54,385 nt of DNA, from positions 1-54,385 of the forward strand of contig MWEJ01000003.1 of assembly GCA_002071025.1 (NCBI GenBank), given 5' to 3'. The notes below the pieces were generated by a model that saw only the letters and a program-made list of their open reading frames with translations, was not told where the DNA came from and ran no database searches. Positions 35,763 through 44,187 of this stretch are shown here, piece after piece. A program made the translations under genes and the position numbers. Positions within the stretch are counted from its first letter, which is position 1. Each line of letters opens with the position of its first letter. Source of the stretch: Verrucomicrobia bacterium ADurb.Bin070 (GTDB taxonomy: Bacteria > Verrucomicrobiota > Kiritimatiellia > RFP12 > UBA1067).

Positions 35763-35974
35763 GCGTCTGGCCGTCGACCAAAGCCCGGCGCGTCAAAGCC
35801 GCGTTGTTACGCATCGGCTGGCAGGTCAAGCGGCAGTGTGGAACATCACACTGTATTCTTGCCCGAGACGGGGATCCGGATTTCGTATTTGCGTTCCACG
35901 ATTCCGTCGAACTCGGCCCAGCAATGCTTGCCCGCATCGCCCACCATACGGGCCTCCAGCCCCAAGATATTTGA
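35759..35974 (+). CDS. hicA: HicA-family mRNA interferase toxin
   Basis: The 71-residue protein has the HicA double-stranded-RNA-binding-like fold: a basic start (KARRVKAALLRIGWQVKRQ), a GTSHCIL segment with the catalytic His, and a C-terminus reading HDSVELGPAMLARIAHHTGL as in the family. HicA cleaves mRNA. It is downstream of hicB, the reverse of the classical hicA-hicB order but common for this small HicB type. Confidence 0.82.
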   Translation: MSVWPSTKARRVKAALLRIGWQVKRQCGTSHCILARDGDPDFVFAFHDSVELGPAMLARIAHHTGLQPQDI

Positions 35975-36497
35975 GCCGGGTTGTGAAGGTGTGAGGCGGC
36001 GGATCGCCGCCCCACGCTACGCCCGTGATTCATTTCCCGCCCGCCGTCAACGCCGGGCCTCGAAAAATACCCGAACCGACCGACCCCCGCGCCCTTTCAG
36101 CCCGCCACCGACTTGACAGAAGCGCCGTAATCCGACTTTGCCGTATCCCGCACCCGCTAGAAAACGCGGCTTGTACGTCCTATCCGCAAGACGGCATAAA
36201 CGTTCAACGCTCAAGTATAAACCCGATGGACATGGCAGCCGTTCGCAGTTCTCCCCACTTGAGCGTTGAGAGTTGAACGTTAAGACACCCGTAGAAGGTA
36301 CCGGAATATTGGCTGTGAAAGTAAATGTACCAGGGGTTGTACCATAAGAAGTGAAATTAGAAATATTGTAATCCGCTATTGCCTCATTTCGATCCAAGAA
36401 AACACCTCCAATGCTATTGTCTGCAGTTCCATAATTACCATCGCCATTAGAAAAGGAGTTGAATGTGAAACCCCCGCAAAAACGAGACGTTCCTTTA
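35975..36497. other. Non-coding scar between hicBA and tadC
   Basis: There is no intact gene here. A GC-rich half (35975-36190) includes the hairpin GGCGGCGGATCGCCGCC. An attC-like hairpin sits at 36199-36281, and the part after 36281 is clearly AT-richer than the rest of the window. The minus strand is open over 36655-36047 in a frame whose central part (GTSRFCGGFTFNSFSNGDGN and onward, about 36290-36510) looks like a secreted beta-protein fragment. Before and after that part it reads like noise, so I treat it as a possible gene relic. Confidence 0.45.
36199..36281. repeat. attC-like imperfect palindrome
   Basis: The outer stem AACGTTCAAC (36199-36208) pairs with GTTGAACGTT (36272-36281). 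The inner stem GCTCAAGT (36209-36216) pairs with ACTTGAGC (36257-36264). A 7-nt bulge lies on one side (36265-36271) and the loop is 40 nt. GTTCAAC and GTTGAAC match the R'' (RYYYAAC) and R' (GTTRRRY) boxes of integron recombination sites. The one-sided bulge and lack of an integrase nearby make the assignment tentative. Confidence 0.4.
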
Positions 36498-36527
36498 ATG
36501 ACAGCCAGACCCGTTTCATGGTATAAA
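36498..36527 (+). promoter_or_regulatory. tadC promoter with extended -10
   Basis: ATGACA (36498-36503) and TATAAA (36522-36527) are spaced 18 bp, and TGG before the -10 gives an extended -10. The hexamers are close to consensus. A leader of about 31 nt precedes ATG 36566. Confidence 0.5.
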
Positions 36528-36565
36528 CAAAGATCATTCGTGACCTTTTTACGAAAGACGTTCCC

Positions 36566-37483
36566 ATGACGGACATCGTGAGTTTTTTGACACAGCTTGC
36601 GTGGGCGCTCTGCGCGACAGGCATCGCGTGGTATTGTCTCAACATCGCGCGACAAATTACTTATGTGACGTTGGCGGACGGTCGCCAGCAGGAAAGAAAG
36701 CTGCCGATCGTTTTCCGGCTGCTGCTGCCGTTCGTGCCCAACCTCGATGGCGTCGTCGCGCGGCCCGCGTTTGAAAAGGCGCGTGTCACAGCCGACCGGA
36801 AACTGGTGGCAGCCGGCTTCGAAGGCTTACTCTCGGGCAAGGAGTTTCTGGCGCTGAAGCTGCTGATGCCGGTTGTGTGCGGGGCTTTCTGGTTCGCGTT
36901 GCTCCGACTGATTTCCGTGCTCAATCCGCAGTCGGAACTGGCCAAGAACATGACGCTCACCTTCTTGCTGGGCCTCGCCCTCTTTTATTATTTCCCGCTG
37001 CTCTGGCTGCGGCGCGTGCTGACGGCGCGGCACACCGCGATCCAGCGCGCGCTGCCGTTCGTGCTGGACCTGCTCACGCTCTCGGTCGAGGCCGGCATGG
37101 ACTTCATGAGCGCGCTCCAGCGTAACTGCGAACGGCGCAAGCTGGACGCGCTCAACGAAGAGCTGATCCGCATGACACGCGAGATCCAAGTCGGCATCCC
37201 GCGCCGAACGGCGCTGCGCAACATGGCGCAGCGCGTGGATCTTGGCGACCTGCGCTCAGTAGCCCACGCGCTGATTCAGGCGGACGAACTGGGCGTCAGC
37301 ATCGGCGCGATTCTACGCATCCAGTCCGACCAGATGCGCGCGCGCCGCTTCGACCGCGCCGAGAAATTGGCCAACGAGGCGCCAGTGAAAATGCTCGGTC
37401 CGTTGATGCTCTGCATCTTCCCGGCTGTCTTCATCATTCTGCTCGGCCCTATCCTCCAACAAACCCTGAAAAACCTTTTCTAA
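36566..37483 (+). CDS. tadC: Type II secretion/Tad pilus inner-membrane protein, TadC-like
   Basis: The 305-residue protein is a T2SSF-domain membrane protein. An N-terminal membrane helix, two further helices near 90-150, the cytoplasmic domain LPFVLDLLTLSVEAGMDFMSALQRNCER (described as 155-182) and a C-terminal double hydrophobic segment (LGPLMLCIFPAVFIILLGPIL) fit TadC/GspF. It helps drive pilus assembly in Tad systems, with TadA and TadB. Neither is present upstream, where the island lies, although Tad genes usually occur as a block. It has its own promoter and leads an FHA-PEGA-hrpB run. Confidence 0.85.
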   Translation: MTDIVSFLTQLAWALCATGIAWYCLNIARQITYVTLADGRQQERKLPIVFRLLLPFVPNLDGVVARPAFEKARVTADRKLVAAGFEGLLSGKEFLALKLLMPVVCGAFWFALLRLISVLNPQSELAKNMTLTFLLGLALFYYFPLLWLRRVLTARHTAIQRALPFVLDLLTLSVEAGMDFMSALQRNCERRKLDALNEELIRMTREIQVGIPRRTALRNMAQRVDLGDLRSVAHALIQADELGVSIGAILRIQSDQMRARRFDRAEKLANEAPVKMLGPLMLCIFPAVFIILLGPILQQTLKNLF

Positions 37484-37486
37484 GCT

Positions 37487-38821
37487 ATGAGTACAAACAC
37501 GTACGCCCTTATCGTCGATGAAGGCCCGCTGGCGGGAACACGGTACGGCGTCACTCCGGCCGGACTCACGCTGGGCCGTTCCAGCCAGTGTGACATCGCG
37601 ATCAAAGACATGCTGCTCTCGCGCAGCCACTGCCGCTTCGAGTTGCGCGGCGAGGAGCTATGGGTGGTCGATCTGGCCAGCGCCAACCAGACGCTGGTCA
37701 ACAAGGAAGCGGTCGACGAACGGGCGTTGAATGCCGGCGACCGAGTGGAGGTCGGACAAACCACGCTGCGCGTAGAACGCGCTGCCGCAGCGAACGAGAG
37801 CGATGCCGCAGGCGCAGCCCCGGGAGAGGCCCCGGCCAGCGACGTGGTGATCGACCTCGGCTTCGGCAAGGCCGACGCGCAGGGGCATGCCGCCAAAAAA
37901 TCATTCATGCGGCCCGTCATCTGGACACTCGGCGCGGTGCTGGTGCTGATTGTCGGCACGACGTTCATCCTGGACCCCGCGCGCCGCTCGAACGGGGCGG
38001 ACACTGCCAAACCGGTCAGCCTCGCGCAGGACAAAACCTTACTGGTGCAGTATGAGAAGATCGAGGCGTCGACCGACAACATCTTCCGCTATGAACTCTC
38101 GATCTCGCCGGCCGGCATGCTGACGGTCAAAATCGATGATCTCGCCGGCAAGAACCGCCACGTGCGCAAGGAGAAAAGGGTGGAGCCGGCGTTGCTGTCC
38201 GAACTGGTCCGCGACATCGAAAACAGCGGCTTCTTCGCGCTCGACAAGAGCTTCACCGGTTTCGCGGCCGCACCCAACCAGCTCAACGAGTGGACGCTGA
38301 CCGTCGCCATCGGCCCGCGCGCCCACACCTGCCGCGTCACCAACCGGCTCGAACCCGAGGGCTTCCGCGCGCTACGCGAACGCCTCGAAACCTTCAGCAA
38401 GAACGAACTGGGCATTTGGGCCATCCAGTTTTCGGCTGAAAAGCTCACAGAGCTGGCCCGCAACGCCTTGGGCGTGGCCCGCAAAAAATTCGATGAGCGC
38501 GAGGTGAAATTCGGCAATCTGCACGAAGCGATCCGCAGTTACCATGAGGCGGTCTTCTACCTCGACACCGTTAACCCTAAACCCGATTTTTACACGGAAA
38601 TTGTCGAGGGTGTTGAAGCGGCCGAGGACGAACTCGACAAACGTTATGAAGAGCAGCGTTTCCAGGCCAACCGCGCCATCAACCTGCAGGATTGGCCGAC
38701 GGCGGCGCGCGAACTCAAGATTTTGCGGGAGATGATCCCGGACACGGCGGACAGCCGCAACAAAGAGGCCACCCAAAAGCTCATCGATGTCGAGGGGCGC
38801 CTCAGAAAAATCCGCCGCTAA
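37487..38821 (+). CDS. FHA-domain protein with one membrane helix
   Basis: The 444-residue protein begins with an FHA domain (about 5-97). LTLGRSSQCDI and LSRSHCRFEL contain the conserved Gly-Arg, Ser and His that read phosphothreonine. A single membrane helix, VIWTLGAVLVLIVGTTFIL (about 145-163), separates it from a 280-residue extracytoplasmic or peripheral part that ends in a helical region with coiled-coil character. It starts 3 nt after tadC. Phosphothreonine signalling next to Tad genes is known in several groups; the partner kinase is not in this window. Confidence 0.85.
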   Translation: MSTNTYALIVDEGPLAGTRYGVTPAGLTLGRSSQCDIAIKDMLLSRSHCRFELRGEELWVVDLASANQTLVNKEAVDERALNAGDRVEVGQTTLRVERAAAANESDAAGAAPGEAPASDVVIDLGFGKADAQGHAAKKSFMRPVIWTLGAVLVLIVGTTFILDPARRSNGADTAKPVSLAQDKTLLVQYEKIEASTDNIFRYELSISPAGMLTVKIDDLAGKNRHVRKEKRVEPALLSELVRDIENSGFFALDKSFTGFAAAPNQLNEWTLTVAIGPRAHTCRVTNRLEPEGFRALRERLETFSKNELGIWAIQFSAEKLTELARNALGVARKKFDEREVKFGNLHEAIRSYHEAVFYLDTVNPKPDFYTEIVEGVEAAEDELDKRYEEQRFQANRAINLQDWPTAARELKILREMIPDTADSRNKEATQKLIDVEGRLRKIRR

Positions 38822-38849
38822 CCTGCCTGCACACTTAAGGGAAACCGTC

Positions 38850-40178
38850 ATGACACGCAATCTCGCCACACGCCTCCTCACGGTCCTGCTTGCCGCCTTC
38901 ACGCTGCACGCCGCAAAAAAAGACGGGCCGACCACCCGTCTGGATGTGACCTCGCAACCGGCCGGCGCCACCGTCTTGATCGATCACAACGAACGGGGCG
39001 TCACGCCGCTCACCCTCATTGATCTCGCGCCCGGCCCTCACCTGGTGCAAGTCACCAAGGACGGATGCCGAGACGCCTTCGAGAGCGTTTCGCTGGAGCC
39101 CGGCGTCGTGCGCACGGTGGGCGTCCGCCTCGAACCGCTCACCGGCATCCTGCTGGTCACCTCCGATCCTCCGGCGTGCGATGTGTCGGTCAAAGGGGTC
39201 TCGCTGGGCAGCACCCCGCTGCTTGTCACCACCCTCGAGAGCGGCAGCCATCGCCTCGCGGTCTCCTCGCCCGGCTATCAGACCAAGGAGATCGACGTGA
39301 CCCTTGACGGGCGCACCCCGGTCAAGCAGGAGATCGCCCTGCTTTCCGACTCCGGCACGCTTGCGCTGACCTCCGATCCGGAGGGTGCCGAAGTCCTGAT
39401 CAACGGCATCGCGCGCGGCCGCGCGCCCTGCCGCATCGACCGCATCCCCGGCGGAACGGTCACGGTCAAGGTCCTGGCCGAGGGGTTCCAGCCACACACG
39501 CGGGAGATCACGTTAGCCGCCGGCGAGGTCCAAAGCGTCGAGGTGCAGTTGAAGCCGCTGCCGGGAACGCTGCGCGTCGTTTCCATCCCTGAAGGCGCGC
39601 GTGTCTACATCGACGACGAGTACAAAGGCGAGACCCCGTTCGACCTGACGAAAGCCGAACCCAGAACCTATCGCGTCCGCGTCGAGCGCGCCGGACACGA
39701 GCCGGTCGCGCGCGATGTGACGCTCGCGAAAGGCGCATCGATCACCGAAGAATTCCGTTTGGCCAAAATCACCGGACGTCTCGAAATCGTCACCGCGCCG
39801 TCGCGCGCCACGGTCCTGGTCGGCGGCAAGAAGGTCGGCATCACCAGCACACACGGTGCCGACAGCACGGCGGTTTCCGACCCGTTCGCGGTTGAGGAGA
39901 TCCTGGAAGGCGAGCATGATATCGAGATCTTCCGCAAGGGCTACGCCACTCAGAAACGGCGTGTCACGGTGAAGCGCGGCGAAACGCTGACCCTTCAGTT
40001 CAAGCTGGAACGACAGTTCATCCCGAACTACGAGGTCATCACCGCCCGCTCCCATTACAAAGGCGTGCTGGAGTTCATGAACGAGGAGGGTATCCGCCTC
40101 GAAATCACGCCGGGCATCAGCCAGACGATCCCGATGAAGGACGTCAAGAAACACGGTCCGCTGACCGAAAGCGAGTGA
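38850..40178 (+). CDS. Secreted protein with five PEGA repeats
   Basis: The 442-residue protein has a signal peptide (MTRNLATRLLTVLLAAFTLHAA) and five consecutive PEGA-type beta repeats. Each begins with a phrase like LDVTSQPAGATVLIDHNERG, ALTSDPEGAEVLINGIARG or RVVSIPEGARVYIDDEYKG and ends with HLVQVTKDG or a variant. The last 60 residues contain VKRGETLTLQFKLERQFIPN. I chose ATG 38850, behind AAGGGA. PEGA proteins are surface or periplasmic scaffolds. The start lies 28 nt after the FHA gene, and the end overlaps hrpB by 4 nt (GTGA). Confidence 0.85.
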   Translation: MTRNLATRLLTVLLAAFTLHAAKKDGPTTRLDVTSQPAGATVLIDHNERGVTPLTLIDLAPGPHLVQVTKDGCRDAFESVSLEPGVVRTVGVRLEPLTGILLVTSDPPACDVSVKGVSLGSTPLLVTTLESGSHRLAVSSPGYQTKEIDVTLDGRTPVKQEIALLSDSGTLALTSDPEGAEVLINGIARGRAPCRIDRIPGGTVTVKVLAEGFQPHTREITLAAGEVQSVEVQLKPLPGTLRVVSIPEGARVYIDDEYKGETPFDLTKAEPRTYRVRVERAGHEPVARDVTLAKGASITEEFRLAKITGRLEIVTAPSRATVLVGGKKVGITSTHGADSTAVSDPFAVEEILEGEHDIEIFRKGYATQKRRVTVKRGETLTLQFKLERQFIPNYEVITARSHYKGVLEFMNEEGIRLEITPGISQTIPMKDVKKHGPLTESE

Positions 40179-42688
40179 GCGTGTTTCCGGTCGACGCCAT
40201 CCTGCCCGGCCTGGCCGCCTCGCTGGCCGCCAATCGCACGGCCGTGCTGCAGGCGCCGCCCGGCACCGGCAAAACCACGCGCGTGGCCCCCTTTCTGCTG
40301 GACGCCGCCTGGCTGAAGGGGCGTAAGATCCTGTTGCTCGAACCGCGCCGACTCGCGGCGCGCGCCGCCGCCGCCTTCATGGCGCGCCAACGCGGCGAGG
40401 CCGTCGGCGACACCATCGGCTACCACATCCGCCTCGAACGCCGCGTCGGACCGCGAACGCGCGTCGAACTCCTGACCGAAGGCCTGCTCACCCAACGCCT
40501 GCTGCACGACCCCGAACTCGCGGATGCCGGACTGGTGATTTTTGACGAATTCCATGAGCGCAGCCTGGCCGCGGACACCGCGCTCGCGCTCGCGCTCGAC
40601 ACGCGCCGCGCGCTGCGGCCAGACCTGCGGCTCGTCGTCATGTCGGCCACGCTTCGCCCCGAAGCCATCGCCGCCCACCTCGGCGACGCCGACATCCACA
40701 CGGCCGACGCGCGCCTGTATCCGGTGGAGACGCGCCTGCTTGAACGGCTCTCCACCGCATCCCTTCCGCAGCAGGCCGCCGGTGCCGTGCTGCGCGCGCT
40801 GCGCGAGGAACCGGGCAGCGTACTGCTCTTCCTGCCCGGCGAAGGCGAGATCCGCCGCACGCTGGAGCTGCTGCGCGGCGCCGACCTGCCGCCGGAGGCT
40901 TCGCTGCATCCGCTGTACGGCGCCCTGCCGCGCGAGGAGCAGGACGCCGCCGTGGCGCCCCCCGCCCCAGGCCGGCGCAAAATCGTGCTCGCCACCTCGA
41001 TCGCGGAAACCTCGCTCACCATCGAAGGCATCCGTGTCGTGATCGACACCGGCTGGATGCGGGTGCCGCGTTTCTCGCCGCGCAACGGCATGTCACGCTT
41101 GGAAACCCTGCGCATCACCCGCGACCGGGCCGACCAGCGGCGCGGGCGCGCCGGCCGCCTCGGTCCCGGAGTCTGCTACCGGCTGTGGGATGAGGCCACG
41201 GACCACCAGCTCGCGCCCGAAGCGCTGCCCGAGATCCTGGACGCCGACCTCGCCGCGACGGTGCTGCAGGCGGCCGACTGGGGCACCAGCGCGCGCGACG
41301 GATTGCCCTGGTTCACGCCGCCGCCCGACGCGGCATGGCGGCAGGCAATCGGCCTGCTTCAGGAACTCGGTGCCCTCTCGCCCGCTGTCAGCGGGCCCGC
41401 CGAAGGCGGCGCCGGCACGTCCGAACCGCCCGCGCCGGCGATCACGGCGCGCGGACGCGCCATGGCCGCGCTGCCCGCCCATCCGCGCCTCGCCCATATG
41501 ATTTTCGAAGCCGCGCGCGATGGCGCCGCACAACAGGCCTGCCTGCTGGCGGCCGTGTTCACCGAGGCCGCCTCCGAATCATCGGTTCGCCATGAAACCG
41601 ATGTCCGCCGCCTGCTGGACCGCGTGCACGAGGGAGGCCGCGACGGTTTCAGTTACCGCGTCCATGAGCTTGCCCGGCGCTGGGGCCGCAGCTATCCGGC
41701 ACCCGACGCGCGACGCCTCTCCGAAGGGCTGCTGCTGGCCTGGGCCTTCCCGGACCGCCTGGCGCGGCGGCGCGACGCCGAGGGCCGGTATCTGCTGCGC
41801 AACGGACGCGGCGCAGTCATCGACACCGCCGATCCGCTGGCGCGCGCCGAGTGGCTGGTTGCCGCCGAGTTGCTCGACGAGGCGACCGACGCCAAGATCC
41901 GACTGGCTGCGCCGCTCGCCGACGACGAGGTCGAAGCCGCCTTTGCCGATCAGATGGAGCGCCGCGCGCTGACCTTCTGGGACAAGCGCAGCGAGGCGGT
42001 CATCGCGGTGAACCGCCGCTGTCTCGGCGCGATCACGGTACGCGAAGGCGGCCAGGCGACGCCCGATGCCGACAGCCTGCGCGCCGCCCTGTTCGACGGC
42101 ATCCGCCAGAAGGGGCTCGGCCAACTGCCCTGGAGCAAAAGCGCGCGCGCCCTGCAGGCCCGCGTGATGTTTCTGCGCCACGCCCTGCCGGAACAGGCGT
42201 GGCCCGATTTTTCCGACGACGCGCTGCTGGCCGATCTGGACACATGGCTGGGGCCGTTCTGCGACGGCGTCACCCGATGGAACCATGTGGATGCGCTTGA
42301 CCTGACCGCGATCCTGCTGCGCCGGCTGGAGGTGTGCGGCTGTTCGCGCCGCGCCTTGGACACGCTCGCGCCCACGCACCTGCCGGTGCCCAGCGGCTCG
42401 AACATCCAGGTCCGCTATGATCGCGATCCGCCCTACATGGAGGTGCGCATCCAGGAGGTGTTCGGTCTCACGCGCACGCCGGCCGTGGCCGGAGGGCGCG
42501 TACCGGTCGTGCTTCACCTGCTCTCGCCGGCGCAGCGTCCGGTTCAGGTGACCCGTGACCTGGAGAGCTTCTGGACGACCGGCTACGCGCGGGTACGCAA
42601 AGACTTGCGCGGGCGCTATCCGAAACACTACTGGCCCGAAGACCCACACGAGGCCGAACCCACACACCGCGTACGGCCCCGACCGTAA
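40175..42688 (+). CDS. hrpB: ATP-dependent helicase HrpB
   Basis: The 837-residue DEAH-box helicase starts at GTG 40175, overlapping the PEGA stop. Motif I is APPGTGKTT (near 27-35), motif II is DEFHE (near 124), motif III is MSATL (near 156), and RAGRLGPGVCYRLW carries motif VI. The C-terminal HrpB domain with LPVPSGSNIQVRYD and a final KDLRGRYPKHYWPEDP is diagnostic. The length matches E. coli HrpB (about 820). Its cellular RNA target is unknown. Confidence 0.95.
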   Translation: MSVFPVDAILPGLAASLAANRTAVLQAPPGTGKTTRVAPFLLDAAWLKGRKILLLEPRRLAARAAAAFMARQRGEAVGDTIGYHIRLERRVGPRTRVELLTEGLLTQRLLHDPELADAGLVIFDEFHERSLAADTALALALDTRRALRPDLRLVVMSATLRPEAIAAHLGDADIHTADARLYPVETRLLERLSTASLPQQAAGAVLRALREEPGSVLLFLPGEGEIRRTLELLRGADLPPEASLHPLYGALPREEQDAAVAPPAPGRRKIVLATSIAETSLTIEGIRVVIDTGWMRVPRFSPRNGMSRLETLRITRDRADQRRGRAGRLGPGVCYRLWDEATDHQLAPEALPEILDADLAATVLQAADWGTSARDGLPWFTPPPDAAWRQAIGLLQELGALSPAVSGPAEGGAGTSEPPAPAITARGRAMAALPAHPRLAHMIFEAARDGAAQQACLLAAVFTEAASESSVRHETDVRRLLDRVHEGGRDGFSYRVHELARRWGRSYPAPDARRLSEGLLLAWAFPDRLARRRDAEGRYLLRNGRGAVIDTADPLARAEWLVAAELLDEATDAKIRLAAPLADDEVEAAFADQMERRALTFWDKRSEAVIAVNRRCLGAITVREGGQATPDADSLRAALFDGIRQKGLGQLPWSKSARALQARVMFLRHALPEQAWPDFSDDALLADLDTWLGPFCDGVTRWNHVDALDLTAILLRRLEVCGCSRRALDTLAPTHLPVPSGSNIQVRYDRDPPYMEVRIQEVFGLTRTPAVAGGRVPVVLHLLSPAQRPVQVTRDLESFWTTGYARVRKDLRGRYPKHYWPEDPHEAEPTHRVRPRP

Positions 42689-42724
42689 CACCGATCCCGG
42701 CTCTGGTTTTGCGTGAAAAAAAAT

Positions 42725-42978
42725 GTAATCGGTTGGTGGCCGGGAGATGCGAGTTCAGTGCGTGTTTTAAGCGAAGCGTAGTCGGGAGCGCGGGCGTCCC
42801 CGCCCGCACTGAGAAAGGTCGTGCGCGACACAGATGCGCGGCTTGGCGCCCAAGCCATAGGGCGCTCAGTCTTTTGCACAAACGTTGTTGCAGGAGGGAC
42901 GCCCGCGCTCCGACTCGCCTGCTTCCCTTTTCATCCGAAACGCGGAACCTTCGCGCACCCCGGCCACCAGCCGATTAC
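42725..42978. mobile_element. Snap-back palindromic (MITE-like) element
   Basis: The 254-bp block is bounded by 20-bp inverted repeats (42725-42744 and 42959-42978, one mismatch). A second inverted pair lies inside: GTCGGGAGCGCGGGCGTCCC at 42781-42800 against 42896-42914, one indel. A central hairpin GGCTTGG-CGC-CCAAGCC sits at 42840-42856. Both arms stay alignable for about 90 nt. It has no coding capacity, and A-tracts flank both ends. It fits a non-autonomous element or a repeated structured module; no second copy occurs in the window. Confidence 0.6.
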
Positions 42979-42998
42979 AAAAAAAATGCGGCTTGCCC

Positions 42999-43027
42999 TT
43001 GCCTTAGCGCGGCAGAGCGGTTAAAGT
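42999..43027 (+). promoter_or_regulatory. rpsB promoter
   Basis: TTGCCT (42999-43004) and TAAAGT (43022-43027) are separated by 17 bp. The -35 starts 21 bp after the end of the palindromic element. A leader of about 130 nt follows. Confidence 0.6.
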
Positions 43028-43033
43028 ACGGGT

Positions 43034-43165
43034 TTCTCATATCAGCACGGGCTGCCGAGTGGCTCCCCCGTGTGGAAGCGAAGACGTGCCGGCGAGTCGG
43101 CCGGACGTCAAAGCGGATTAACCCGAGACGGCGAAGCGTCGTCTCACAGTTAAGGAAACGACATC
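43034..43165 (+). promoter_or_regulatory. Structured 5' leader of rpsB
   Basis: Three consecutive hairpins can be drawn: CACGGG/CCCGTG (43046-43072), GACGTGCCGGC/GGCCGGACGTC (43083-43109) and GAGACG/CGTCTC (43125-43145). An AAGGA SD lies just before ATG 43166. S2 autoregulates its own mRNA in many bacteria, so this leader is a candidate S2-binding site. Confidence 0.45.
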
Positions 43166-44182
43166 ATGGAAATGCCAGTGTCGAGCCTCACCGGGCTCAC
43201 CCTGAAAGACCTGTTGGACGCGGGTCTGCACTTCGGCCACCAGACCAAACGGTGGAATCCCAAGATGAAGCGCTACATCTTTGACAAGCGCAACGGGATT
43301 CACATCATCGACCTGACCCAGACCGTCCCGCTGATTGATGAGGCCGCAAAATTCCTGCGCGACACGGTGCTGAGCGGCAAGAAAATCCTTTTCGTCGCGA
43401 CCAAAAAGCAGGCGCAAGAGGTCGTGAAAGAAGCCGCTGCCGCATGCGGCCAAAACTACATGACCGAGCGCTGGCTGGGCGGCACGCTCACCAACAACCA
43501 GACCATCCGCCGCAGCGTGCGCCGCATGCGCCAGATTGAAGCGATGGGCCGCAACAACAACGGCGTGCTGTCCGTCCACAAAAAGGAAGCGTCGAGCCTG
43601 CGCCGTGAACTGGACAAACTGCAGAAGAACCTCAGCGGCGTGGCCGACATGGAGAACAAGCCCGGCGCGCTTTTCATCATCGACATCTGCCGTGAGCAGA
43701 ACGCCGTCAAGGAGGCGCTGCGTTTGGGCATCCCGATCGTGGCGATGGTTGACACGAACGCCGATCCGGATCCGATTGACTACGTCATTCCGGGCAACGA
43801 CGATGCCGTGCGCGGCGTCAAGATGATTGCGGATGCGTTCAGCAAGGTGATCAAAGAGGCGAACGACGAGTACAGCCGGATTGCCGCAGAGCGCCAGCGC
43901 CAGCGGGAAGCCGAGCAGGCTTCTCAGGACGCGCAGGAGCGCGCGGCGCGCAAAGCGCGCAAGGACCTCGCCGGCACCGAAAGCGCTGACAAGGCCAAAG
44001 CTAAGTTGACCGAGACCCGCAAGCGCGCCGCCAAGGCCGCCAAGGACGCGGTTGACGCGAAAGCCGCTTCGGTCGAGCCTGCCGCCGCCGAGGGTGCTGT
44101 TGAAGGTGTCGCTGAAGCTGCCGTCGAGGCCGCTGCGCCGAGCACCGCCGACACCGCCGTTGCGACGCCGGCCGCCGAATAA
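43166..44182 (+). CDS. rpsB: 30S ribosomal protein S2
   Basis: The 338-residue protein contains the complete S2 core: LLDAGLHFGHQTKRWNPKMK, RNGIHIIDLTQTV, FVATKKQAQEVV, ERWLGGTLTNNQTI and IPIVAMVDTNADPDPIDYVIPGNDDA. After about residue 225 there is a 110-residue extension, first a charged helix and then Ala/Val/Pro-rich low-complexity sequence, absent from the E. coli protein (241 aa). It is followed by tsf, the standard arrangement. Confidence 0.97.
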   Translation: MEMPVSSLTGLTLKDLLDAGLHFGHQTKRWNPKMKRYIFDKRNGIHIIDLTQTVPLIDEAAKFLRDTVLSGKKILFVATKKQAQEVVKEAAAACGQNYMTERWLGGTLTNNQTIRRSVRRMRQIEAMGRNNNGVLSVHKKEASSLRRELDKLQKNLSGVADMENKPGALFIIDICREQNAVKEALRLGIPIVAMVDTNADPDPIDYVIPGNDDAVRGVKMIADAFSKVIKEANDEYSRIAAERQRQREAEQASQDAQERAARKARKDLAGTESADKAKAKLTETRKRAAKAAKDAVDAKAASVEPAAAEGAVEGVAEAAVEAAAPSTADTAVATPAAE

Positions 44183-44187
44183 TCTGC

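Noticed and set aside
36047-36655. Complete 202-codon gene on the minus strand
   Set aside because: Only a middle piece reads like a protein, both ends look like noise, it crosses the attC-like hairpin and its 5' part overlaps tadC. I list it only as a possible relic.
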